DNA from: CAZUVQ01 sp964623915 | GTDB taxonomy: Bacteria > Bacillota > Clostridia > UMGS1883 > UMGS1540 | NCBI GenBank assembly: GCA_964623915.1 | Contig: CAZUVQ010000100.1 | Coordinates: 1 to 5,808, forward strand | Length of the DNA: 5,808 nucleotides | Direction of reading: 5' to 3' | Shown: positions 1-5,753 of the stretch, piece by piece | How positions within the stretch are numbered: the stretch's first letter is position 1 | Layout: the number at the start of each line of letters is the position of its first letter | Translations under genes and position numbers: made by a program | The notes under the pieces: model-generated | Seen by the model: only the letters and a program-made list of their open reading frames with translations | Database searches by the model: none | What the model was told of the DNA's origin: nothing

Positions 1-27
1 ATGTCTCAACGCTACGATCAGTTGTGG

Positions 28-49
28 ACAGGTATTGACCGCAACCTGT
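28..49. promoter_or_regulatory. Inverted repeat upstream of the WYL regulator, possible operator
   Basis: A perfect 6-bp inverted repeat, ACAGGT (28-33) and ACCTGT (44-49), is separated by 10 bases and ends just before the Shine-Dalgarno sequence of the regulator gene. The half-site centres are about 16 bp apart, which would suit a dimeric helix-turn-helix protein, so autoregulation is possible. A 6-bp repeat can arise by chance and no convincing -35/-10 pair was found around it, because the window starts too close. A TACGAT at 13-18 could be a -10 box, but its -35 would lie outside the window. Confidence 0.3.
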
Positions 50-66
50 TTGGCAGGAGGGCAAAC

Positions 67-1029
67 ATGAGGACGCCACGGGAGCGGATGCTGCGCTTAC
101 TCTCGTTGCTACAGAGCGGCCGCCAATGGACAGCGCCCGATCTGGCCACGGCGACCGAGAGCACACCCAGAACACTGCGACGCGACATCGAGTTCCTCCG
201 AAACCTCGGGTATCCCGTCCAGAGCAGCCGTGGTCCCGGAGGTCACTACCAACTCGTAGCAGGCCGAGCACTCCCGCCACTCATGCTCGAAGACGACGAA
301 GCAATTGCGGCAGTCCTGAGCCTGAAACTGGCAGCCAACGGAGCAACGGTCGGCGAGGAGACTATGACTTCTGCGGCACGAGCCGAAGCAAAAATCCACC
401 GCATCTTGCCGCCCAAACTCAGGCGCACCGTCGACGCCCTCATCTCGACGACCGACATCTCCAGCACAGCCGGAACACTTCCTGAGTCAGGCACGGCGAA
501 AACTGTCGCTGAGGCAATCACAGCCCACCGAATCCTGCGCTTCGACCATGCCAACACATCCCACACGACACAACGTGAGGTAGAACCGGCACGCCTAGTG
601 CGGCTCCAACAACGCTGGTATCTCTTCTCCTGGGATCGCGCCCGTAGCGACTGGCGTACCTTCCGACTCGACCGGATGAGCAATCTACAGATCGGCGACG
701 AGCACTTCCATCCACGCACGCTGCCTGCCAATGATCTCCCCGCATACCTCCGCACACACTTCCAAGGCGTCCCCGAACGCACGGTAGTTCTCACCCTCCA
801 CGAAAGCGCAGAACACGCAGCCGACCGCCTCTACCGCATCGACGGCACCATCGAACCAATCAGCGAACAGGAATGCCGCTACACGGCCCACGTCGACTCA
901 TACGAATGGCTTGCGCTCTCCCTTACACTCACCGACATCGAGTTCACAATCGAATCACCGGACGACTTCCGCGCCTACCTCGCTCACCACGCAAACAGAA
1001 TGCTCCGCGGAGCCCTCCCGCCAAGATAA
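67..1029 (+). CDS. WYL-domain helix-turn-helix transcriptional regulator (YafY/DeoR type)
   Basis: Predicted 320-residue DNA-binding regulator. Residues about 5-60 form an N-terminal winged helix-turn-helix (HTH_11/DeoR type); the likely recognition helix is TPRTLRRDIEFL (33-44), followed by the wing GYPVQSSRGPGGHYQL. A WYL domain spans about 145-215 and contains the family hallmark RWYLFSWD (183-190), followed by WRTFRLDRM. The rest matches the WCX C-terminal extension. WYL proteins usually sense a nucleotide or other ligand and act as repressors or activators; the ligand and targets are unknown here. The reading frame is open to the window edge, but the start at 67 is preferred: AGGAGG lies at 55-60 with a 6-nt spacer, and family members typically begin a few residues before the first helix. 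The length is normal for the family. The gene is followed by 134 nt of repeats and hairpins and then the relaxase, so it may control transfer genes or be an unrelated neighbour. Confidence 0.9.
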   Translation: MRTPRERMLRLLSLLQSGRQWTAPDLATATESTPRTLRRDIEFLRNLGYPVQSSRGPGGHYQLVAGRALPPLMLEDDEAIAAVLSLKLAANGATVGEETMTSAARAEAKIHRILPPKLRRTVDALISTTDISSTAGTLPESGTAKTVAEAITAHRILRFDHANTSHTTQREVEPARLVRLQQRWYLFSWDRARSDWRTFRLDRMSNLQIGDEHFHPRTLPANDLPAYLRTHFQGVPERTVVLTLHESAEHAADRLYRIDGTIEPISEQECRYTAHVDSYEWLALSLTLTDIEFTIESPDDFRAYLAHHANRMLRGALPPR

Positions 1030-1052
1030 GCCTCTTCGTCACGCAGCCCCAC

Positions 1053-1097
1053 TGACACCAGTCCATGTGTCACCAGCCCATGTGTCACCAGTCCATG
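1053..1097 (+). repeat. Three tandem 15-bp direct repeats
   Basis: Three head-to-tail copies lie at 1053-1067 (TGACACCAGTCCATG), 1068-1082 (TGTCACCAGCCCATG) and 1083-1097 (TGTCACCAGTCCATG). Copies 1 and 3 differ at one base, and copies 2 and 3 at one base. The array lies between the regulator and the relaxase. An open frame from an ATG at 1065 reads through it as MCHQPMCHQSM, which is a by-product of the repeats rather than a real N-terminus. Tandem short repeats beside a relaxase gene often bind an accessory relaxosome or regulatory protein. That role is inferred here. Confidence 0.85.
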
Positions 1098-1128
1098 CAC
1101 GTATGCCACGGCGGGGCCGTGGTGCACA

Positions 1129-1158
1129 CCTCCCTCATGAGACGACTCATGAGGGAGG
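1129..1158 (+). promoter_or_regulatory. Perfect 13-bp hairpin covering the relaxase ribosome binding site
   Basis: CCTCCCTCATGAG (1129-1141) and CTCATGAGGGAGG (1146-1158) are perfect reverse complements around the 4-nt loop ACGA. The downstream arm contains the relaxase Shine-Dalgarno sequence AGGGAGG (1152-1158), which lies 5 nt before the ATG at 1164. In mRNA this helix would hide the SD and hold translation down. As DNA it is a near-palindromic site that could bind a dimer or the relaxase. The pairing is seen directly; the function is inferred. Confidence 0.65.
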
Positions 1159-1163
1159 CCGAG

Positions 1164-4100
1164 ATGAAGGGCGGGGTGATCCTGTTCCGCGGCAGCGGGG
1201 CTGCCGCGCGCCGCTACGTCGAGGCCGACCGCTCCCGCGCCGACGAGTACTACCTGGGCGCGGACGACGCCGTGGCCGAGTACGCGGTACTCGACGGGCG
1301 CGGCGAAGTCACCGCTACCCACGCTCTGTCGGCGGATGAGTACGAGGGGTGGGTGGACTGGATCAATCCCGGCACGGGCGAGTCGATGGGAACTCCGCGC
1401 GCGGCGGCCGTGGGTATGAAGGGGTCGCCGTTGTTCGCGGAGATGACGATCAATGCCCCCAAGAGCCTGTCGGTTGCCGCTGCACTCCACCCCGATGTAT
1501 CGGTGGCACTCGACGCTGCGCAGCAGGACGCCCTTGCGGAGATTCGCCAGTGGCTGGGTCAGCACTCGGTCACTCGGGTCGGTCCGCGTGATGCGCGGGA
1601 AGTGTTGCCTATCGAGCGGATGCAGGTCGTCGGTATCCGTCATAAGACCTCGCGTGCGGGTGATCCGCATCGGCATATCCATATGCAGATCGGCATGCGG
1701 GTGTGGGCGGCTGGGAAGTGGCGGGCACTGGATACGGCAGCGTTGTTCAAGCAGCAGGGCGCGATCCGCGCCCTCGGTACGGCGGTGATCGCTGCGCACC
1801 CGCAGCTCGCGCAGACCCTTACCAGGCATGGCCTGGCTCTCGACCCGGCCAGCGGCGAAATCAGGGAGTTGGAGCCGTTCAACGCGATGATGTCGAAGCG
1901 GTCGGCGCAGATCAGGCGCAACCTCGACCGGCTCGAAGCCGAGTGGGAGGCCGCGCATCCGGGCGAGGAGCTGGGGCGGGTGATGACGGCGCGGTTGCAA
2001 GGCATCGCGTGGACGCACCAGCGGCCTGGCAAGAAGCCTGTCGACCTCAAGGATGAGCAATGGTGGGTGCAGGAACTCCGTGAGGCCGGATACGACCCCG
2101 CAACGTCTGAGCACCGCACCTCGCAACCAGCCGTCGCGGTGGATGAGCTATCAGTGCAGGAGGTTGCATCGCGGGCGCTGGATCGGAGCGCCGCCTCATC
2201 CTCGGCGTGGACGAGGCACACGCTCCAGGAGCACGTCACCCGCATCACCACCGAAGCAGGTGTGCAGGCAACCCCTGCCGAGTTACGGGAGTTCATCACC
2301 CTGGCGACCGAGCTTGCCGTCTCGGATTGCTTCTCGGTGCTGCCGCCTGGCGCGGCGACGCCGGAGCATGTCGCGCACCTGACCAGCCTCAGCGTGCTCA
2401 CCGCAGAGGCCGCGCTCCGCGACCAACTCACCGCCACGAAGCCAAAGCGGAAGTCGGAGCACCCCGACGTGACAGAGGCGGCGATCGCCGCCGGACTCGA
2501 TAGAGGGCAGACGGTCGCGGCAGCGGCCGTCGCATCTGCCGATGCGCTGGTGATCGTGGAAGGAGCAGCAGGCAGCGGAAAGACGACCATGCTCCGCACC
2601 GCCATCGACGTTGCCGCCGAGCATGGCAGACCGTCGCGGGTGGTTGCCCCGACGTTGCGCGCCGCGCAGGTCGCGCACGAAGAACTCGGGGTGCCCGCAA
2701 CCAGCGTCGCGGCGCTCGTGTATGCGCACGGGTGGCGCTGGAATGCTGACGGCGTATGGACACGCATCGCTGTGGGCGATACCGACCCCGAGAGTGGTCG
2801 CGCCTACACCGGCCCGCCGAAAGATACGCGCTTGTCGCGGGGTGAGCGGGTGATCGTGGACGAGGCCGGGATGCTCGACCAAGACACCGCTCACGCCCTC
2901 CTGGCCGTCACTGCCGAGGCAGGCGCGAACGTCGCGCTCGTCGGCGACCGCGCCCAACTCCCCGCCGTCGGCCGAGGCGGGGTGCTCGAAATGGCCGCGC
3001 AGATACGTGGCCGAACCTATGACATGACCGAACTACACAGGTTCGCCGATGCCGAGTACGCAGCACTCACGCTGGCGTTGCGCGATCGCGAGACCCCTGG
3101 CGACGTGTTCGACCAGCTTGCCGTGCTGGGGCTCGTGACGTTGCACGCCGATGATGAGCAAGCCTGCGAGCGTATCACCGAGACCGCTCACCATGGCGAG
3201 GCGATCACGGTCGTTACGAACGACGAGGCGGCGGAGTTGAATGAGCGCATGCGCACCGGCCGGGTTGAGCGTGGCGAGGTTGATGACGAGGTGACGGCAA
3301 CCGGCAGCGACGGCCTGCCCATCGGGGCCGGTGACCTGATCCAGACCCGCAGAAATGACACCGCGCTCGGAGTCGCAAACCGACAGCAATGGATCGTCCA
3401 GCACATCGCCGACGACGGCACCGTCTATGCCCGCGAGGTTGGCAGCGGCCGCAAGAACCCCCGCACTGTCACCCTGCCGCCGGAGTATGTGGCCGGGCAT
3501 GCGCACCTGTCCTATGCGGCGACCGCGTATGGCGTCCAAGGCACAACCGTCACCACCTCCCACACAATCCTGTCGGAGGCGACCACCGCGGCCGGGGTCT
3601 ACGTCGGGATGACCAGAGGCCGCGAGACCAACCGGCTGCATGTCATCGCCGAAGACATGGCCGATGCCAGAGCACAGTTCATCGAGGCATTGGAACGCGA
3701 CCCTGCAGACCGAGGCCTCGCCCACGTCACAGCCCAAGCAGCAGAAGCCGTACGCGGCCTCGTCGCCAATGGCCCGGTCAAGCTCGTCACCGAAGAACTC
3801 GCTCGCCTCGACCAGGTAGCCGAGCGCGCCAAGGAGCAGGCAGACCGGTGGGAGCAAAAAGCCGCGCGCCTCGACGCCCAACGAGACGCCCACCGTGCCG
3901 AAGATGAGCAAGCCGACGCCGTAATCCACGCTGCTGAGGACGCAGCCGAGCACGTCCGTACCGAAGTCACCAGGCCACTCGTCCAACGAGCAGAGCAGGA
4001 CGGCGCGACCTACCTTGCCGCTGTCGAGGACGAAGCCGCCGCCAGCACCCGACTCTCGGCCGTCGGCAGGTTCGGTCGGCGCAAAGCCCGCGCCGAGCAC

Positions 4101-4619
4101 CAGGCCGCGAAGGAACAGACGCAGACTCAACGGGCGCGAGTGCGCGACAACTGGGGCAGCGCACCGCCCCGTAATCACCAAGCACTCCCCGGATGGGCAG
4201 CCCAGACAGCGGCACAGAAAGCGAAAGGTGACCCCCGCGTGGCCGAAGCCGCCCGCGCCGCCGACGCTGCGCGCACCGACCGAGGAAAAACCTCGCGGCG
4301 ACACAAGCAAGAACGGTTCGCATTGTTGGCTCGTGAAATTGGAACCGAGCAAGCACGCAGCGATCAGTTCGGAATGCGCACCGTCAACCCACAGCGTGCC
4401 GCCCGAGACGCCCTCACGCGAGCAACATTGGCGCGCGCCGAAGCCGACGAACTCCGCAACCTCTCAGTCAACGACGCTGCACGAATCATTGCAGCCAAGC
4501 GGGCCGAGCAGGAACAGACACGACGGCTGTTGGAGCAGCGAGAGCGGCAACTCAACCCGTTCCAGCGCACCACCCCCGGCAGCGACCCAGGTCGTGACGG
4601 GCCAGCACGCGGCCTGTGA
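1164..4619 (+). CDS. MobF-family conjugative relaxase-helicase (TrwC/TraA-like)
   Basis: Predicted 1151-residue bifunctional protein that would nick oriT, bind the 5' end covalently through tyrosine, and unwind the strand for transfer. The TrwC relaxase domain spans about 1-300. It has Tyr18 and the pair Tyr29/Tyr30 as catalytic candidates, the INAPKSLS segment, and a metal-binding triad His160, His171, His173 (HKTSRAGDPHRHIH) whose 11- and 2-residue spacing matches my recollection of TrwC. The SF1 helicase part shows Walker A GAAGSGKT (467-474, Lys473), Walker B VIVDEAG (Asp566-Glu567), GDRAQLPAVG (594-603), YAATAYGVQGT (784-794) and YVGMTRGR (813-820). A charged, Ala/Glu/Arg-rich C-terminal third (about 875-1140) is probably coiled coil. 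The frame runs upstream to an ATG at 1065, but 1164 is chosen: it has AGGGAGG with a 5-nt spacer, and the upstream codons are translated repeats. No coupling protein or type IV secretion genes are in the window. Confidence 0.92.
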   Translation: MKGGVILFRGSGAAARRYVEADRSRADEYYLGADDAVAEYAVLDGRGEVTATHALSADEYEGWVDWINPGTGESMGTPRAAAVGMKGSPLFAEMTINAPKSLSVAAALHPDVSVALDAAQQDALAEIRQWLGQHSVTRVGPRDAREVLPIERMQVVGIRHKTSRAGDPHRHIHMQIGMRVWAAGKWRALDTAALFKQQGAIRALGTAVIAAHPQLAQTLTRHGLALDPASGEIRELEPFNAMMSKRSAQIRRNLDRLEAEWEAAHPGEELGRVMTARLQGIAWTHQRPGKKPVDLKDEQWWVQELREAGYDPATSEHRTSQPAVAVDELSVQEVASRALDRSAASSSAWTRHTLQEHVTRITTEAGVQATPAELREFITLATELAVSDCFSVLPPGAATPEHVAHLTSLSVLTAEAALRDQLTATKPKRKSEHPDVTEAAIAAGLDRGQTVAAAAVASADALVIVEGAAGSGKTTMLRTAIDVAAEHGRPSRVVAPTLRAAQVAHEELGVPATSVAALVYAHGWRWNADGVWTRIAVGDTDPESGRAYTGPPKDTRLSRGERVIVDEAGMLDQDTAHALLAVTAEAGANVALVGDRAQLPAVGRGGVLEMAAQIRGRTYDMTELHRFADAEYAALTLALRDRETPGDVFDQLAVLGLVTLHADDEQACERITETAHHGEAITVVTNDEAAELNERMRTGRVERGEVDDEVTATGSDGLPIGAGDLIQTRRNDTALGVANRQQWIVQHIADDGTVYAREVGSGRKNPRTVTLPPEYVAGHAHLSYAATAYGVQGTTVTTSHTILSEATTAAGVYVGMTRGRETNRLHVIAEDMADARAQFIEALERDPADRGLAHVTAQAAEAVRGLVANGPVKLVTEELARLDQVAERAKEQADRWEQKAARLDAQRDAHRAEDEQADAVIHAAEDAAEHVRTEVTRPLVQRAEQDGATYLAAVEDEAAASTRLSAVGRFGRRKARAEHQAAKEQTQTQRARVRDNWGSAPPRNHQALPGWAAQTAAQKAKGDPRVAEAARAADAARTDRGKTSRRHKQERFALLAREIGTEQARSDQFGMRTVNPQRAARDALTRATLARAEADELRNLSVNDAARIIAAKRAEQEQTRRLLEQRERQLNPFQRTTPGSDPGRDGPARGL

Positions 4620-4640
4620 TTCCCGGGTTTGCTGCTCCGA

Positions 4641-4676
4641 TGAACTCTGTGCTGCGATCGGGTAAGATGATCGGCA
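4641..4676 (+). promoter_or_regulatory. Predicted promoter of the erm leader-erm transcript
   Basis: TAAGAT at 4663-4668 fits the sigma-70/SigA -10 pattern (TANNNT). The best -35 at normal spacing, TGAACT (4641-4646, 16-nt spacer), is weak. Counting 7 nt beyond the -10 places the start of transcription on the A of the leader ATG at 4676. The box is flanked by two copies of GATCGG (4656-4661 and 4669-4674). The promoter lies only about 45 nt beyond the relaxase stop codon, so erm appears to be a separate transcription unit. No AT-rich WhiB7-type element was seen upstream of the -35. Confidence 0.5.
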
Positions 4677-4741
4677 TGGGTAACTTGATTTGCGTGTTCG
4701 CTGTGACGCACACGCTTGCTGTTCGCGACCGCCGCGCCTGA
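4676..4741 (+). CDS. Erm leader peptide (21 residues), probable macrolide-sensing ORF
   Basis: A 21-codon ORF beginning MGNLICVFAV and ending VRDRRA, stopping with TGA at 4739-4741, lies 145 nt upstream of erm. Inducible erm genes are usually preceded by such a short ORF; ribosomes stall in it when a macrolide is bound, refolding the mRNA so that the methyltransferase is translated. The hydrophobic run ICVFAV near residues 5-10 resembles the IFVI/IAVV-type stalling motifs of known Erm leaders, though it is not identical. No Shine-Dalgarno sequence precedes it, and the predicted transcription start coincides with the ATG, so translation is probably leaderless, as is common in actinobacteria. 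An in-frame ATG at 4667 would add three residues but overlaps the -10 box. The coding stretch itself can form a hairpin (GCGTGT 4692-4697 with ACACGC 4710-4715). The stalling role is inferred from position, size and motif. Confidence 0.65.
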   Translation: MGNLICVFAVTHTLAVRDRRA

Positions 4742-4886
4742 CGGCGCGCCTCGCTGAACGCTTCGCGCGTCGTCCATCCGAGAGACCATTCGCGTCTCGG
4801 AACGGCGATTTTGCGCATCCATTTTCTCCGTCTGCGCTCTGCCCTGTTTCCGAGGCGTTCCATCCTTTCTTTCTTGGAGCGCGAAC
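4733..4886 (+). promoter_or_regulatory. Translational attenuator of erm (alternative RNA hairpins)
   Basis: The leader RNA can form several helices. Helix A: CGCGCC (4733-4738) with GGCGCG (4743-4748), spanning the leader stop. Helix B: TCCGAGA (4777-4783) with TCTCGGA (4795-4801). Helix C: GCGTTCCA (4855-4862) with TGGAGCGC (4875-4882), 8 pairs including one G-U, which buries the erm Shine-Dalgarno GGAG (4876-4879). A competing helix joins CTCGGAA (4796-4802) to TTCCGAG (4848-4854) and is incompatible with B; GGAACG (4799-4804) can instead pair with CGTTCC (4856-4861), breaking C and freeing the SD. In addition GTTCGCG in the leader codons (4721-4727) complements CGCGAAC (4880-4886) just before the erm ATG. 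This is the logic expected of ribosome-stalling control; the pairings were found by eye without energy calculation. Confidence 0.6.
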
Positions 4887-5648
4887 ATGCCTCGTTCATC
4901 CCACGGTGGCCGCCACGAACTCGGCCAAAACTTCCTCATCCACACACCCACAATCAGCAAGATCACCGCTCTAGTCACCGCGACGAAAGGGCCGATACTC
5001 GAACTTGGCGCTGGAGACGGCGCACTCACGAGACCTCTCGCCCAGCTCGGCAGGCCGGTGACCGCGATTGACCTCGATGAGCACCGGATCGCTGGCCTCC
5101 GCCGCGCGCTGCCGGATGTGAAAATCAATCACGCCGACGCGCTCACCGTCCCTCTCGACCACCCCGTGATCGTGGGGAACATCCCCTTCCATCTCACCAC
5201 CCCGATCCTGCGCCGACTTCTCCGCGTCGGCACCTGGACTCAGGCGGTGCTCCTTACGCAATGGGAGGTCGCCCGCAAACGCTGCGGGATCGGTGGCTCC
5301 ACCATGTTGACCGCACAAACCGCGCCCTGGTTCACCTTCGACCTCCACGGCCGGGTTCCCTCCTGGGGTTTCCGACCACGCCCCAGCGTCGATGGCGGCA
5401 TCATCCAGATCAGCAGGCGCAAAGATCCGCTGATTCCCGGCTCGCAGCGCACCCGGTACCAACAGTTCGTACGCGCGGTATTCACCGGCCGAGGCAGAAC
5501 CCTCGACCGTGTCATCGCGAACGCGAGCCACATCGACCCCGGCCGAGCCCGGCAACTCCTGAGGCAGTGCGGCGTCGATACACGCGCACTGCCGAGGGAC
5601 CTGACACCGGAGCAGTGGGCCGGAATCTGGAACGCGATACCTGAGTAG
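4887..5648 (+). CDS. erm: Erm 23S rRNA (adenine-N6)-methyltransferase, MLS-B resistance
   Basis: Predicted 253-residue S-adenosylmethionine-dependent enzyme of the Erm/KsgA family. Erm proteins methylate the N6 of A2058 (E. coli numbering) in 23S rRNA, blocking macrolides, lincosamides and streptogramin B. Visible motifs: GRHELGQNFL (8-17); SAM-binding motif I ELGAGDG (39-45); acidic Asp62 and Asp64 at the ribose-binding loop; Asp84; and the catalytic motif IV GNIPFHLT (97-104), with Asn98 and Phe101 in the place of the usual NIPY/NIPF. QWEVARKR (125-132), STMLTAQ, PWFTF and FRPRPSVDGG (162-171) follow as in actinobacterial Erms. From memory it most resembles the Erm(X)-like group but is clearly not identical and lacks that protein's longer basic C-terminal tail; no alignment was run. 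The start at 4887 is supported by GGAG (4876-4879) with a 7-nt spacer and by the N-terminal motif. All catalytic elements look intact, so it is probably functional and drug-inducible through the leader. Confidence 0.93.
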   Translation: MPRSSHGGRHELGQNFLIHTPTISKITALVTATKGPILELGAGDGALTRPLAQLGRPVTAIDLDEHRIAGLRRALPDVKINHADALTVPLDHPVIVGNIPFHLTTPILRRLLRVGTWTQAVLLTQWEVARKRCGIGGSTMLTAQTAPWFTFDLHGRVPSWGFRPRPSVDGGIIQISRRKDPLIPGSQRTRYQQFVRAVFTGRGRTLDRVIANASHIDPGRARQLLRQCGVDTRALPRDLTPEQWAGIWNAIPE

Positions 5649-5717
5649 CCACCCCCAGAGCCACCATGCACGACACAACTTTCGCGATTCGTGGTCTCTC
5701 GGCCCGCGATGACGAGT

Positions 5718-5746
5718 CGGTCGCGTGAGCGTCCTCACGGCGACCG
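5718..5746. terminator. Strong hairpin downstream of erm, possible terminator or operator
   Basis: CGGTCGCGTGAG (5718-5729) pairs with CTCACG, a bulged G (5740), then CGACCG (5734-5746), giving 12 base pairs around a CGTC loop. It lies 70 nt past the erm stop. No T-run follows, which is common for actinobacterial terminators but leaves the assignment open. Because a -10-like box starts two bases after it, it could instead be an operator for a downstream promoter. Confidence 0.4.
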
Positions 5747-5753
5747 GTAGAAT
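5725..5753 (+). promoter_or_regulatory. Possible promoter for a gene beyond the window
   Basis: TAGAAT at 5748-5753 fits the actinobacterial -10 pattern. The -35 position at 17-nt spacing (GTGAGC, 5725-5730) is poor and lies inside the hairpin described for 5718-5746. Beyond it, up to the window end, there is no supported gene start; a GTG at 5782 opens a frame of only nine codons without a good ribosome binding site. Confidence 0.25.

Larger units (their letters stand above)
1053..1158. other. Candidate origin of transfer (oriT) / relaxase control region
   Basis: This 106-bp block directly before a MobF relaxase gene holds three tandem 15-bp repeats followed by two inverted repeats: CCACGGC/GCCGTGG (1106-1112 and 1116-1122, GGG loop) and a 13-bp-arm hairpin (1129-1141 and 1146-1158). 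MobF origins of transfer commonly combine accessory-protein sites with a hairpin a few bases from the nick. Read on the minus strand, the smaller hairpin is followed by CATACGTGCATGG, an analogous position for a nick, but no known nic sequence was recognised. Alternatively the whole block may be only a promoter/operator region. Confidence 0.4.

Noticed and set aside
1..66. Start of the WYL regulator at the first base of the window
   Set aside because: The ATG at 1 only coincides with the window edge; the SD and family N-terminus support 67.
1065..1163. Longer relaxase start at the ATG at 1065 giving 33 extra residues
   Set aside because: The extra codons are translated tandem repeats and hairpin, lack a good SD, and do not look like a relaxase N-terminus; the ATG at 1164 has AGGGAGG at 5 nt.
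984..2126. 380-codon minus-strand open frame
   Set aside because: It overlaps the relaxase N-terminal half, has no recognisable motifs and is typical of antisense frames in high-GC genes.
3033..4352. 439-codon minus-strand open frame
   Set aside because: Antisense to the intact helicase and C-terminal part of the relaxase; low-complexity Gly/Cys/Val-rich product with no motif.
4620..4662. WhiB7-dependent promoter before erm
   Set aside because: The sequence upstream of the -35 position is GC-rich and lacks the AT-rich element expected for WhiB7.
4617..5440. 10-bp direct repeat TGATTCCCGG at 4617-4626 and 5431-5440 as a possible insertion footprint
   Set aside because: The second copy is inside the intact erm coding sequence, so it cannot flank an inserted cassette; chance match.
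5666..5728. 20-codon ORF after erm starting at an ATG at 5666
   Set aside because: No Shine-Dalgarno sequence or promoter, and its end runs into the hairpin at 5718-5746; a short ORF like this is expected by chance.
4971..5738. 255-codon minus-strand open frame over erm
   Set aside because: Antisense shadow of a gene with clear Erm motifs; no SD or recognisable domain.
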